This document shows positions 22,125-34,765 of a stretch of DNA of 64,000 bases, one piece after another. The stretch lies in contig CM057469.1 of assembly GCA_030035585.1 (NCBI GenBank), forward strand, positions 13,368,001 through 13,432,000, read 5' to 3'. Numbering within the stretch: position 1 is the first letter of the stretch; every line of letters starts with the position of its first letter. This DNA comes from Dugong dugon. Taxonomy: Eukaryota > Chordata > Mammalia > Sirenia > Dugongidae. The notes beneath the pieces were generated by a model. It was not told where the DNA came from. It worked only from the letters and a program-made list of their open reading frames with translations, and did not search any database. Made by a program: the position numbers and the translations under genes.

Positions 22125-22884
22125 GGTGGATAAAGAGGGTTATAAACCATAATTCTCTGAGGCAGGAACCAAATACCTCATGTGGATCTGAACAGTCCCA
22201 GCAGGGACACACATCATCGGATAAGGAGTATCTTCCTGGGCTTGAAGATTAACTGATAGAACTTGTCAAACTAGATGGCAGCCTGGCTGCTTCTAGATGG
22301 CAAGGTTGAGATGGAGCTGTAGCTACATCCAGAAGCAGTGGGCAAGTTGGTACTACCATCTCTGGGGATACATATGTGTGGGTTTGGTGAAGACAATATT
22401 GACCAACAGCCTGTGAGAGCGGGGTGTTGGAGATGTGCTGATTCTAAACTCCAAACCAGGTGGTAAGTGGACCTAATACTAGTTGAACCTAAAGATTGTG
22501 GAGGTATTTGCAGATCTTGGTGTGCAGCGATGAGGTCATGGCTCCTTCTGGATAACGCCAGCAGCCCTAGATCGTGAATTTTAAGTCAGCCTGAGAATAA
22601 GTTTCAAAAAAAAGAAGGTACAGCACAATAAATAGAAGAATTTTTCAACAAGCTGGAATGCAACCTGTACCAACCATGTTACAGGTTCACAAAAACTGCA
22701 GGAGTGGCAACAGATTGATCTGTCAAGAGATCAAAGGCCTGCTGAGTCTCTGTTAATAAATGTTTCCCAGACACAAGCAGGGGAAAATTAGTCCCTTTAA
22801 CTAGAGACAGCCTGAGTCCGCCCGTCTAACTCTGCCCCTGACACGAAGCCCACTTGATGTTCAAGAACCTCAGTCCCTGAAAGG
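22125..22884. other. Unique intergenic sequence
   Basis: No coding or repeat signal recognised. Confidence 0.5.
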
Positions 22885-23132
22885 AAATATAACAGAGTGG
22901 CTAAAGGCTCTGTGTCACACACAAGTGTATTGGAAGCCACCTCTGCCACTTACTAGCTGGGAGGCGCTGGGCAATTTATTTAATCTCTCTGAGCATCAGT
23001 TTTCTTGTGTGTAAAATGAGGGAAACAATACTTATCTCTCAGGTTACTGTGAGAATTAAGGGAGACAGTCTATGTAAAGCATTTAGTCCAGAACCTGGCC
23101 CACAGTAAGCATTCATTAAGGGGCAGCTGCAA
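22885..23132 (+). mobile_element. MIR SINE
   Basis: Nearly full MIR order: gccacttactagctgggagg, tctctctgagcatcagtttt, gttactgtgagaattaaggg, then a cagtaagcattcattaa 3' end. Confidence 0.85.
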
Positions 23133-23335
23133 TTATTTTTAGATCCTTGGGTGGCACAATCAGTTTGTGCTCTACTGCTAATCTAAAGGTGAGCAGTTTG
23201 AACCCACCCAGTAGGGCCATGGAAAAAAGGCCTGGTGATCTGCTTCTATAAAGATTACAGCCAAGAAAACCCTATGGAACCATTCTACTCTGTAACACAT
23301 GGGGTCACCATGAGTTGGAATCGACCTGAGGGCAA
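23133..23335 (+). mobile_element. AfroSINE/PSINE-type SINE, old form
   Basis: Starts tagatccttgggtggcacaa, B-box region gcagtttgaaccc, tail tcaccatgagttggaatcga. Confidence 0.88.
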
Positions 23336-24531
23336 TGCAGCCAGCCAGCAATCATTTTTACACAGTATCTAAGTCAGACTCTTCCCTCACCCAGGATTAC
23401 TTGCGGTTGGTGTCGATTGTGTAAAGCAAACCCTCTGGAAAGTCTGAGTCTCTGGGCTCCAAGTCTCCACAGGCTCAGAGTCCCAGCTCCCCACGACCTT
23501 CTTTAAGTCTTTCATTCCCCAAGCCAAGTAGCTGTCTAGTCTTACCTCAAACAACCTTTGATTCAAGTCATTCCTTCACAGATTTATGCTTGCTCAGAGC
23601 CCTTCTTGACTCTTTATAAGCCTCAGTTCTGTCTCTAAATGGGGTTACAATGCCTGTCCTCCCTACTTCACAGGATTGCTTCAGGGATCAATCATACCTG
23701 TGAGGTGAAACTACACAGAGAAACGTGCGACGTAGGTCATAATGGCTGACTCAACCCTAGAGCAGGTGGCGGAGGAGAAGTGGGAAAGAATGAAAGGGTG
23801 CTTCTCAGGAAACAGCAAGCAAATGAGCAAAATTCAGTGAGGAGCTGGCCACCTGCCCCAGCACGGGAAGAGGGATAATGAACAGAACCTACTTCCTAAC
23901 AACCAAAACGGCCCAAGATTAAGATAGGATGTGGTCTGCTTGGTGCCAGGACCCAAGCAGCTAACTAGAAGGTTGAGGAATGAGATCACCCAGCACCCAC
24001 TCTACCTCAGAGCAGAGGGTGCTTGCCACCACCACAACAGAGGGGCTGCAGAGGGGGTAGGCAGGCTGTCTGGGTGTAGGTGTTACGGCCACAAACAGCT
24101 TGCCATTCACATGCTTCCAGGAGCAGTGGCAGCATTACATACCGAGCTAATTGGGGGCAACTAGGGTAACCCCACAGAGCCCTGCAGCTAAGAGGCAGGT
24201 CAGGATGGGTAGGACAGTCATTTGAAAGATGGCCCCAGGGAATAGCAGACTTACTATTACATCACAGCCTGACTGCCTCCAGAGGCCAAAGAGTCTAGGG
24301 AAACACCTGCTACATATGTGAAAACGGTATAAATTGGTAAATTGTATAAGATTGTAACAAGTTGTTTAAATTAGGTTATAAGAAATTGAATTAGCACTTA
24401 AGTTGCAATTTATTTGATAAAACATTTGCAAAAATAAACTTTCATATTTCTATGTAATTGCGAATTTTATGAAGTTTTTAAATTTTATTATTGTTTTACA
24501 AGTCTGAATAAAGTTTTTTTTGGAATGATTC
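23336..24531. other. Unique intergenic sequence, A/T-rich at right
   Basis: Nothing coding recognised. 24310-24520 is strongly A/T-rich. A 77-codon frame at 23931-24164 has no known domain. Confidence 0.5.
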
Positions 24532-27015
24532 TTTTTTTTTTGTGATTTAGGTGAAAACTTACAGAGCAAATTCGTTTCTCATTAAACAGTTAATACACAA
24601 ATTGTTTTGTGACTTTGGTTGTCAACCCCTTGATGTGTCAACGCTCTTCCCGTCTCCACCCCAGGCTCCCCGTTTCCATTTATATAGTTTTCCTGTCACT
24701 TCCTGCCTTCCTGTCTTTGCTTTGGGGCTGGTGTGCCCATTGGTCTTGCATACGTGTGTTATTGTTGGCCCTACAGACCTGTCTGATCTTTGGCTGAAGG
24801 GTGAACCTCAAGAGTGACTTCAGTACTAAGTTAAAAGGGTGTCCGGAGGCCATCCTCTCAGGGTTTCTCCAGTCTCTGTTAGACCAGCAAGCTTGGTCTT
24901 TTTTTGTGTGTGTGAATTTGAATTTTGTTCCACATTTTTCTCCCACTCTGTCCAGGACCCTCTATTGTGATCCCTGCCAGAGCAGTCTGTGGTGGTAGCC
25001 AGGCACCATCTAGTTGTTCTGGACTCAGTCTGGCGGAGGCTGTGGTAGTTGTGGTCCGTTAGTCCTTTGCACTAATCTTTCCCTTGTGTCTATGGTCTTT
25101 TTCTTTATCCTTTACTCCAGCTGGGATGGGATCAGTAAATGTATCTTAGATGGCCACTCACAGACTTTTAAGACCCTGGTTGCTACTCACCACAGTCGGA
25201 TGTAGAGCATTTTCTTTAAAGACTATGTAACGCCAATTGAGCTAGATGTTCCCCGAGACCACGGTCCCCAGCCTTCAGTCCAATAGCTCAGTCTCTCAGG
25301 GCGTTTGCATGTGTCTGTGAAGCTTCCATGCCTTTGCCTTGGTCAACTTGTGCTGACTTCCTCAGTACTGAGTACTGTCTTACCCTTCACTAAAGTTAAA
25401 AACTTATCTTCTATCTAGTTAATGTTTTTCTCTCTCCACCCCTCCCCTTCCTCATAACCATCAAAGATTGTTTCCTTCTGTGTGGGGACATTTTCATGTG
25501 TTTTTCTAATAGCGGTCTCATACAGTATCTGTCCTTTTGTGATTGACTTATTTCACTTAGCATAATGCCCTCCAGGTTCATCCATGTTCTGAGATGTTTC
25601 ACAGATTCATCACTGTTCTTTATCCTTGCATAGTATTCCACTGTGTGTATGTACCATAGTTTGTTTATCCATTCATCTGTTGATGGACACTTAGGTTGTT
25701 TCCATCCTTTTGCTATTGTGAATAATGCTGCAATGAACATGGGTGTGCACATGTCTGTTCATGTGACGGCTCTTATTACTCTAGGATATATACCTAGGAG
25801 TGGGATTGCTGGATCATATGGTATTTCTATTTCCAGCTTTTTAAGGAAGCACTATATCCTTTTCCAAAATGGTTGTACCATTTTGCATTCCCGCCAGCAG
25901 TGCATAAGAGTTCCAATCGCCCTGCAACCTCTCCAACATTTGTTACTTTCCTTTTTTTTTTTTTTTTTTTTGATTCAAGCCAGTAATGTTGGGGTGAGAT
26001 GGTATCTCATTTGTAGTTTTGATTTGCATTTCTCTAATGGCTAGTAAACTCAAGCATTTTCTCATGTGTCTGTTAGCTGCCTGAATGCCTTCATTGGTAA
26101 AGTATCTGTTCATATTCTTTGCCCATTTTTTAGTTGGATTATTCGTCTTCTTGTTGTAGAGGTGTTGGATTTTCCTATAGATTTTATAGATTAGACCTTT
26201 GTCAGATATGTCATAGCCAAAAATTTTTTCCCTAGTCTGTAGGTTCTGTTTTCACTCTTTTGGTGAAGTCTTTTGATGAGTATAAGTGTTTAATTTTTAG
26301 GAGATCCCATTTTTCTAGTTTATCTTCTGGTGTTTATGTATTGCTAGTTATGGTTTCTATGCTATTTATGCCGTATGTTAGGGTCCCTCGAGTTGTGCAG
26401 TGGTTAAAATGATCAACTGCTACCTGAAAGGTTGGTGGCTCAAAACCACCAGCAGCTCCACGGGAGAAAGATGTGGCAGTCTGCTTCCGCAGAGATTTAC
26501 AGCCTTGGAAACCCTCTGGTGTTGTTATGAGTCAGAATTGACTCAATAGCAGTGTGTTGAAGTGTTGACCCTTTTTTTTCTTCCATGATCTTTATAGTCT
26601 TTGGTTTTATATTTAGGTCTTTGATCCTCTTTTGAATTAGGTTTTGTGTATGGTGTGAGGTATGGGTCCTGTTACATTTTTTTAAAGATGGACATCCAGT
26701 TTTGCCAGCACCATTTGTTAAAAAGACTATCTTTTACCCATTTAATGGACTCTGGGCCTTTGTCAAAGATCAGATGGCGATAGGTAGATGGATTTACATC
26801 TGGGTACTTGATTCTGTTTCATTGGTCAATGTGTCTGTCATTGTACCAGGACCAGGCTCTTTTGACTATTGTAGTTGTATGCTAGGCCCTGAGGTCATGC
26901 AGTGAGAGGCTCCTAGTTTGTTACTCTTCTTCAATAATGTTTTACTTCTCTGGGGCCCCTTTCCTTTCCATATAAAGTTAATGATTAGTTTTTTCATCTT
27001 ATTAAAGAATGCTAT
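24532..27015 (-). mobile_element. L1 LINE, 5'-truncated (left arm of inverted repeat)
   Basis: Reverse L1. The poly-A tail is the T run at 24532-24541, followed by the 3' UTR (gggtct block near 25170 in reverse) and the ORF2 C-terminus. The minus-strand frame 25752-25411 translates as the ORF2 tail (motifs [23 protein letters not shown]). Homology to the L1 at 27.2-29.4 kb runs to about 27015. Split by a SINE at 26378-26555. Frames are broken. Confidence 0.9.
26378..26555 (+). mobile_element. AfroSINE/PSINE-type SINE, long form
   Basis: Head gtccctcgagttgtgcagtg, internal cacgggagaaagatgtggca, tail gagtcagaattgactcaata. Inserted in the left-arm L1. Confidence 0.88.
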
Positions 27016-27172
27016 CGGTACTGATAAAGTTTCTACCATATGCCGAAGTGCACATGGTCTCTCAGCTTTCCAAGTGAGCCTCTTTCTAGAATTATCATAT
27101 GCATAAAAATTATCACATATGCAACTTATAGATGAAACCACATACCTCTCTTATGAGTGTCTGATGATGTTT
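27016..27172. other. Spacer between opposed L1s
   Basis: No homology to the L1 arms seen; A/T-rich. Confidence 0.6.
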
Positions 27173-27187
27173 AAAAAGTCAGAAAGC

Positions 27188-29428
27188 ACCATGCTTACGG
27201 ATAGGTAGATTCAACATTGTGAAAATGTCAATTCTACCCAAAGCAATCTATAAATACAATGCGGTCACGGTCCAAATACCAACAGCATTTTTTAACGAGG
27301 TGGAAAAACTAATCATTAACTTTATATGGAAAGGAAAGAGGCCATGGATAAGTAAAACACTGTTGAAGAAAAAAGAATAAAGTAAGAGGACTCACAATAC
27401 CTGACCTCAGAACCTACTATACAGCTACAATAGTCAAAACATCCTGGCACTAGTACAGTGACAAGCACATATTGACAAATGGAACAGAATCCAAAACCCA
27501 TATGTAAATCCATCCACCTATGGTCACCTGATCTTTGGCAAAGGCCCAGAGTCCATTAAGTGGGGGAAAAGACAGTCTTTTTAACAAATGGTGCTGGCAA
27601 AACTGGTTGTTCATCTGTAAAAAAATGAAACAGGACCATACCTCACACCATACACAAAAACTAATTCAAAATGGATCCAAGACCTAAATATAAAACCAAA
27701 AACTATAAAGATCACAGAAGAAAAAATAAGGTCAATGCTAGAGGCCCTAATACACGGCATAAATGCAATGAAACCATAATCAACAATACACAAACACCAG
27801 AAGATAAGCTAGAGAAATGGGATCTCCTAAAAATTAAACACTTATGCTCATCAAAAGACTTCACCAGAAGAGCAAAAACAGAACCTACAGACTGGGAAAA
27901 ATTTTTGGCTGTGACATATCTGACAAAGTTCTAAACTATAAAATCTATGGGAAAGTCCAACACCACTACAATAAAAAGGCAAATAATCCAATTAAAAAAT
28001 GGGCAAAGGATATGAACAGACGCTTCACCAAACAAGACATGCAGGTGGCTAATAGACACATGAGAAAATGCTCGAGATCACTCCATTAGAAAAACGCAAA
28101 TAAAAACTGCAGTGAGCTACCGTGTCACCCTGACATTACTGGCTCAAATCAGAAAATAACAAATGTTGGAGAGGCTGCGGGGAGATTAGAACTCTTATGC
28201 ACTACTGGTGGGAATGTAAAATGGTACAACGACTTGGGAGAAGGATATGATGCTTCCTTAAAAAGCTAGAAGTAGAAATACCATATGATCCAGCAATCCC
28301 ACTCCTAGGAATATATCCTAGAGAAATAAGAGCCATCACACAACGGAATACCACGCAAGGATAAAGAACAATGATGAATCTGTGAAGCATCTCACGACAT
28401 GGATGAATCTGGAGGGCATTATGCTGAGTGAAATAAGTCAATCACAAAAGGACAAATACTGTATGAGACCACTATCAGAAAAACTCATGGAAAGGTTTCC
28501 ACACAGAAAGAAACAATCTTTGATGGTTACAAGGGAGGGCAGGGGTAGGGAGGGAAAACACTAACTAGACAGTAGATAAGTGTTAACTTTGGTGAATGGT
28601 AAGACAGTACACGATACTGGGGAGCTCAGCAGAACTTGACAAAGTCAAGGTCATGGAAGCTTCATAGATACATCCAAACTCCCTGAGGGACCGAATTACT
28701 GGGCTGAGGGCTGGGGACCATGGTCTCAGGGGACATCTGGCTCAATTGGCATAACATAGTTTATAAAGAAAATGTTCTACATCCTACTTTGGTGAGTAGC
28801 ATCTGGGGTCTTAAAAGCTTGTGAGTGGCCATCTAAGATATTCCACTGTTCCCACCCTGTCTGGAGCAAGGGAGAATGAAGAAAATCAAAGACACAAGGG
28901 AAAGATTTGTCCAAAGAACTAATGGACCACAACTACCACAGCCTCCACCAGACTGAATCCAGCACAACTGGACGGTGCCTTGCTACCACCAACAACTGCT
29001 CTGACAGGGATCACAACAGAGGGTCCCAGACAGAGCTGGAGAAAAATGTAGAACAAAATTCTAACTCACAAAAAAAGACGAGACTTACTGGTCTGACAGA
29101 GACTGGAGAAACCCCAAGAGTATGGCGCCCAGACACCCTTTTAACTCAGTGCTGAGGTCACTTCTGAGGTTCACCCTTCAGCTAAAGATTAGACGGGCCC
29201 ATAAAACAAAATGAGACTAAATGGGCACACCAGCTCAGGGGCAAGGACGAGAAGGCAGGAGGGTACAGGAAAGCTGGTAGTGGGGAACCCAAAGTTGAGA
29301 AGGGGAGAGTGTTGACATGTTGTGGGGTTGGTAACCAATGTCACAAAACAAAACGTGTATTAGTTGTTAAATGAGAAACTAATTTGTTCTGTAAAAGTTC
29401 ATCTAAAGTACAGTTTAAAAAAATGAAA
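27188..29428 (+). mobile_element. L1 LINE, 5'-truncated (right arm), with TSD
   Basis: Plus-strand ORF2 3' half (from catgcttacggataggtaga) plus 3' UTR and A-rich tail. Exact 15-bp TSD aaaaagtcagaaagc at 27173-27187 and 29429-29443, which fixes both ends. Several frameshifts split ORF2 into frames at 27671-27934, 27844-28089 and 28382-28564. Inactive. Confidence 0.94.
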
Positions 29429-29443
29429 AAAAAGTCAGAAAGC

Positions 29444-29934
29444 TCTCTTTATGTGAATTCTGATTCCCCAAAAATGTCATATGCCCAGCCAAGCTATCCT
29501 TTAAGAGTAAGTCATTAGATAGTTGATATTGTGAAATTATTATAAATTTTGGAGTGACAATGGTATTGTGATTATGTTTTTTATCTTTTAGAGATACAAA
29601 CAGAAATGAATATAGATAGAATTATATAATATCTAGATTTTAATTCAAAATAATAAAGGAAGGTGAAAGTGGGTAAGGGTGTAGATGAAGTGAGATTGAC
29701 CTGGAGTTGATCACTGTTAAAGGTGATTGATGGATATATGGGAGTTCATTACGCGGTTCTCTCTACTTTTATATGTGCTTGAAATTTTTTATAATAAAAC
29801 ATTAGAAAAAATAAGGACATGTCTTCAAATATTTTAAAAGTCCTATGAGTTGGAATCAACTTGACAGCAACAGATTTATGTCGAATAGGGATTAGATGCA
29901 ATGAGCAGAAATCTCAGAGGAAGTTTGGATGAAT
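29444..29934. other. Mostly unique sequence with a SINE tail fragment
   Basis: Unrecognised except a SINE/RTE tail piece, tatgagttggaatcaacttg, near 29844-29863. Confidence 0.5.
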
Positions 29935-31215
29935 TAACCAACAGGGAAATGTCCTGTCTTGTGAGGACATCGGTAGGAAGTGATGAATTCATGGATCTAT
30001 GCCATGATCACTCATGGTTGCTAACATCAAAGAAAGAGAGACACGTCATTAGCCATCAGACAGATACAAATCAAAACCACAATGAGATACCATTTCACTC
30101 CCACTAGGACAGCTACTCCTATGAGTCAAATGGACTCGATGGTTACGCGTTTGGGTTTTTTTTTTTGTTTGTTGTTGTTTTAAGAACGGCTAAAAGAAAA
30201 TTGACTCAATGGCAATGGGTTTTGTTTTTTGGTAAGATAAAAAAACAGAAAATAACAAATGTTGGCAAGGATGTGGTCAAATTGGAACCCTTATCCATCG
30301 GTGGTGGGAATGCAAAATGGTACAGCCATTGTGGAAAACAGCATGGTGGTCCCTCAAAAAACTAAAAATAGAACTACCATATGACCCAGCAATTCCACTC
30401 CTAAGTTTATGCCCCAAAAACTTGAAAGCAGAGATTCAGACAGAGACTTGTACACCAGTGTTCATTGTAGCACTATTCACAATGGCCAAAATGTAAAAAC
30501 AACTTAAATGCCTATAAATAGATGAATGGATAAACAAAATGTGGTACATTTTGTGGTACAGTGGAATACTACTCAACCAGTAAGAGAAATGAAGTCTTGA
30601 TACATGCTACAGTACGGATGGAGCTTGAAGACATTATGTTGAGTGAAATAAGTCTATCACAAAAGGACAAATATTGTGTGATCTCACTTATATAAAAGAC
30701 AGTTACAGGCAAATACATAGAGAAAGTTTATTAGTGGTTACCAGGGGCAAGGGTAGGGGTGGGGAAGAAGAAGTTGTCATGGATCTAATTATGTCCTCCC
30801 AAAATTTATGTCAACTTGGCTAGGCCATGGTTCCCAGTACTATGTGGTTGTCCTCCATTTTGCGATCTGATGTAATTATGTATTATAAATCCTAGCCTCT
30901 ATACCTGTGGTTATAGTCCCATTTGGGAGTAAGTTGTCCATTATGTTAATGAGGCATGATTAGATTATGTTAATGAGGATTAGGGTGGGATGCACCACCT
31001 ATGCTTGAGTCACATCGTTTATCTTATAAGAGATAGGAGAGAAGGGAGCAGAGAGGAGGACCTCGGTTTACAGTGATGCAACAATAGCATTGATTAAGGG
31101 TGGAGTTGCACAACCTATTGTAATTGCTGTCAATAAGTTGTACACCTATAAAAAGCTGAATTGGCAAAAGTTGTGTGATAGATATATTTACATCAATGAC
31201 AAAATAAAAAGAGTA
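29935..31215 (+). mobile_element. Older L1 ORF2 end and 3' end, interrupted
   Basis: L1 blocks at 30045-30115 and 30240-30774 (accatatgacccagcaattc, gaatggataaacaaaatgtg), then the terminus ttgtacacctataaaaag at 31138-31155. SINE tail pieces at 30117-30165 and 30200-30232 and a truncated LTR at 30775 interrupt it. Confidence 0.82.
30775..31070 (+). mobile_element. MaLR-like LTR, 3'-truncated
   Basis: Begins tgtcatggatctaattatgt like the LTR at 39969. The match is lost at about 31070 after the gagcagagagga block. Inserted in L1 sequence. Confidence 0.78.
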
Positions 31216-31226
31216 GCTGCTGAGGA

Positions 31227-31775
31227 TGCTTGTTGTTGTTGCTGTTAGGTGCCATCGAGTCAGTTCTGACTTACAGCAACCCTTTGTACAACAGAATGAA
31301 ACACTACTCAATCCTGCACCATCCTCACAATTGTTGCTATGCTTGAGGCCATCGCTGCAGCCACGCACTCAATCCATCTTGTTAAGTGTCTTCCTGTCTT
31401 TCACTGACCCTCTACTTTACCAAGCATGATGTCCTTCTCCAGGGACTGATCCCTCCTGATAACATGTCCAAAGTATGTGAGATGAAGTCTCACCTTCCTT
31501 GCCTCTAAGGAGCATTCTGGCTGTACTTCTTCCCAGACAGATTTGTTCATTCTTCTGGCTGTCTATGGTATATTCAATATTCTCCCCCAATACCGTAATT
31601 CAAAGACATCAATTCTTCTTTGGTCTTCCTTATTCATTGTCCAGCTTTCAAATGTATATGAGGCGATTGAAAATACCATGGCTTGGGTCAGACACACCTT
31701 AGTCCTCAAAGTGACATCTTTGCTTTTTAATACTTTAAAGAGATCTTTTGCAGCAGATTTGCCCAATGGGACACA
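31227..31775 (-). mobile_element. RTE LINE, ORF end and 3' end
   Basis: Minus strand. The frame 31766-31563 reads as RTE ORF sequence (motifs GKSAAKDLFKVLKSKDVTLR and ESWTMNKEDQRR). The 3' end lies at the left (ggtgccatcgagtcagttct). Same protein segment as at 62.66 kb. Confidence 0.9.
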
Positions 31776-31849
31776 TCATCTGATTCTGGCACAAAAGTAA
31801 TTCAGAGGCTTTGAAGACTCAATGCTAAGAAGGACAAATGAAAGGCAAG

Positions 31850-32004
31850 CAAGACCAATGGCCTCTTACTCTCTGTGGAGAGAGAAGAGAGCACAGTAAC
31901 TCCAGTGCACGCACAGTGAGTTCATTGTAAAATGCTATGAGGCTCAGAGGGAGAGGTAGCTCTCATTAGAGGGGTCAGGAAAGACTTTCTGGAAGAGGTG
32001 GGTG
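31850..32004 (-). mobile_element. Ancient repeat fragment, L2-like
   Basis: The ggaaagactttctggaagag block resembles reverse L2. Weak. Confidence 0.4.
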
Positions 32005-32117
32005 TGATGGGTGGAATTCTAAGAATGACCTCCAGTGACTGTCACCATTGTATAAGCTCATTCCCTTTGAGTACGGGTAGAACCTGTGAATACTATGAGG
32101 TCTCTCTCTCTCATGAT

Positions 32118-32269
32118 CACACAAACAAACAACCAAAACAAAACCTGGTGCAATCGAGTCGATTCCAACTCATAGCAACTAGAATTGCCCCATAGGATTG
32201 TGGCTGGTGGATTCAAAATGCCTACCTTTTGGTTAGCAGTGGAGCTCTTAACCACTGTGCCACCAGGGC
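32118..32269 (-). mobile_element. AfroSINE/PSINE-type SINE, short form
   Basis: Reverse copy with tcgagtcgattccaactcat and head end gtgccaccagggctc. TSD tcatgat at 32111-32117 and 32270-32276. Confidence 0.88.
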
Positions 32270-32715
32270 TCATGATTAAGTGACCTAATACGGCAAAGGA
32301 AGGTTATTCAGGTGGTCCAGTCTAATTACATGAGCTCTTTAAAAGCAGAGTTTTCTCTAGCTGGTGGTAGAAGAAGAAGTGAAGGAGATTAAAAGTGTGA
32401 CAGAGATTTGACTCAAGGAACGTTTCTCCATTGCTGAGATGGAGAATAGCCTCTAGGAGTTGAAAGCAGCCCCCGGGAACAGCCAGCAAGAAGACAGAGA
32501 CCTCATTCCCACAACTATAAGAAAATGAATTCTGCCAACAACCTAACCTGAATGAGCTTGGAAGCAGATTCTTCCTCAGAGTCTCCACTTGATTTTGGCC
32601 GTGTGAGACCCTGAACAGAGACTCCAGTTGAGCCAGCCTAGAATTCTGACCTACAGAACTGTGAGGTGATAAATTGCTATTGTTTTAAGCTGCTAAGTCT
32701 GTGACAATTTGTTAC

Positions 32716-32936
32716 CTCAAAGAAAAAAAAAAACCAAACCCATTGCTGTTGAGTCGCTTTCGACTCATAGCAACCCTATAGGACAGAGTAGAACCGCCCC
32801 ATAGGGCTTCCAAGGCTGTAAATATTTACGTAAGCAGACTGCCACATCTTTCTCCCACAGCATGGCTGATGGGTTCGAACCTCCGACCTTTCAGTTAGCA
32901 GCTGAGTGCTTAATCACTGCGCCACCAGGTTTCCTT
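32716..32936 (-). mobile_element. AfroSINE/PSINE-type SINE, long form
   Basis: Reverse long-form copy. Exact TSD atttgttac at 32707-32715 and 32937-32945, splitting the end of the LTR-like element. Confidence 0.92.
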
Positions 32937-32989
32937 ATTTGTTACATAGCAATAGAAAATTAATACAAGTGACATTTGAATACAAATGG

Positions 32990-33370
32990 ATTGAATTCAC
33001 TAGGATTTCAAAATGCAGAGAGGAGGAGGAGAAAGCACTCCAGGAGAGGCAACTTTGTGACCAAATGTAGGTGCTGGGGATGTCTGGGAGCGTCCAGGGA
33101 GCAGCCGAGAACGCACGCTGACTAGAGTCACGTCTGGAAGGGTTTATGTCAGCTCGCAAGTCCTGGAGCACCAGCCCAAGGAGTTTGGCTTTTCTCCAGG
33201 ATATCATGGAGAGATACTGAAGAATTTCAAGTAGAGGAATACATGACAAAAGCTGTTCTTTAGGAAGATTAAACTGATATTATATGTATAGGATGGATTG
33301 GAGGCAGAGATACAGGGGCAGGAAGATGAACTAGGAAGGTTTTAAACTTACAGTCATTAGCAGAAAAAGG
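32990..33370 (-). mobile_element. L2 LINE fragment
   Basis: Reverse L2-like order: gcccaaggagtttggctttt (33173-33192), then ggaagattaaactgatatt and ggatggattggaggcag. Confidence 0.6.
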
Positions 33371-33474
33371 CAAGTGTAGTGGGGAAATGTGTGATATGTG
33401 TAGTCCTTGAACCAACATTTACGCTAACATCAATAATATTTATATATATTAATCACAGAGCCATATACCATGTG

Positions 33475-33915
33475 CTGGGTTGAATAGCATCTCCCAAAAA
33501 TTCATGTCTACCCAGAACTTCAGAATGTGGTTTTATTCGGAAATAGGGTCTTTGTGGATATAATTAGTTAAGATGAGGTCATACTGGAGAGTAGGTCCTA
33601 AATCTAATATGACTGGCATCTTCATAAGAAGAGAGAGACAAGAGACGTAGAGACATACGATGAGAAGGCCATGTGAAAATGGAGGCAGACAGTGGAATGA
33701 TGTGCCTACAAACCAGGGAACACCAAGGGTTGCCAGTAACCACCAGAAGCCAGGAGAGAGACAAGGAAGGATTTGTCCCCTTGAACCTTCAGAGAGAGCA
33801 TGGTCCTGCTAATCCCTTGATTTCAGACCTCTAGCCTCCAGAACGATGAGAGAATAAATTTCTATTGTTCCAAGCTTCGTGGCACCTCGTCACGGCAGCC
33901 CTGGGAAACAACTAC
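33475..33915 (+). mobile_element. MLT1-type (ERVL-MaLR) LTR
   Basis: Starts tgctgggttgaatagcatct, then cggaaatagggtctttgtgg, ggccatgtgaaaatggaggc and a polyadenylation region agagaataaatttctattg (33849-33867). Solo LTR; no internal retroviral sequence. Confidence 0.75.
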
Positions 33916-33984
33916 ACACCACAAGCATTCATTTCATATTCATGTTCTACATCCCATTGTTGTTTGTCATAAAATACCAAGTTC

Positions 33985-34032
33985 CAAAAACCCGATGCCA
34001 TCAAGTCGATTCCGACTCATGGTGACCCTAGC
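33985..34032 (-). mobile_element. SINE tail fragment
   Basis: The tcaagtcgattccgactcat segment with a short A/C-rich start; the rest of the SINE is absent. Confidence 0.75.
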
Positions 34033-34544
34033 TGCCAACTGTTATTTGTGTAAAGGAGTTGAGAGTGCAGAAAACCTCCGGAGGACAGCCAACAGCTCTT
34101 CAACATACACCCGCATGGGCATCAGTGATGGCTTTGCCTCTGGTGGTTGCATCATCTCTAAGGCCTTTTCTCAGAGTCACCCACTGCCGTATGCCCAGGG
34201 GGATTCTGCAGAGCTAAAGTACCCAGCACCTGACTGTTCACAAGCCACTAGGACCAACACAGACCCTACTTCCCAGGGTAGAAAGATGCAAGATGGAATC
34301 TTGTATTTACCTGCAAATAAACAATGACAACAAAAAGTGTGTAATTTTTTTTTTCTTTCTGAACCTCTAGCAAAACTACAGCATTATCACTTAACCTCAG
34401 TTATGTAAAAATTAAATTAAAAAAAACTAAGACCCAAGATTCTAATAGCAAGAAGCAAAAATAAAATCTGAAGACTTTTCAAATGCCTTTTCTCCTAGCT
34501 GACTAAAGAGCAAACTGACATCATTAAGTTCTCCAAATAATGAG
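34033..34544. other. Unique intergenic sequence
   Basis: Open for about 110 codons at 33995-34327 (plus strand) but with a SINE tail as its first 12 codons and no known domain. Confidence 0.5.
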
Positions 34545-34765
34545 GGCAGTCATTTATTGAGTGCTTACAATTTCTTGAGCATTTTTACAATATTGTCTTA
34601 TTAAATTCTCACAATACTTCTGTGAAATAGTTATTATATCACTATTTCGGCAGAGGGAAAAAACAACACTTGAAGAGAGAAAATAATCTGACCTGGGTAA
34701 GTGAAGGAGCTGTAATTAAAACCCAGGTCTGTTTGACTCCAAATCCCACTCTTTCTGTTACGTAA
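34545..34765 (-). mobile_element. MIR SINE
   Basis: Reverse MIR: tcatttattgagtgcttaca, ttaaattctcacaatacttc and a gagctgtaattaaaacccag block. Confidence 0.8.

Larger units (their letters stand above)
32005..32970 (+). mobile_element. LTR-like ancient element, interrupted by two SINEs
   Basis: Begins gatgggtggaattctaagaa. Its end, tctgacctacagaactgtga then gctaagtctgtgacaatttg and aaaattaatacaag, matches a common mammalian MaLR-type LTR terminus. The same terminus appears at 52215-52310. Subfamily not assigned. Confidence 0.6.

Noticed and set aside
24532..29428. Single L1 inverted by twin-priming
   Set aside because: Each arm has its own 3' UTR and tail, and the right arm has its own exact TSD, so they are two insertions.
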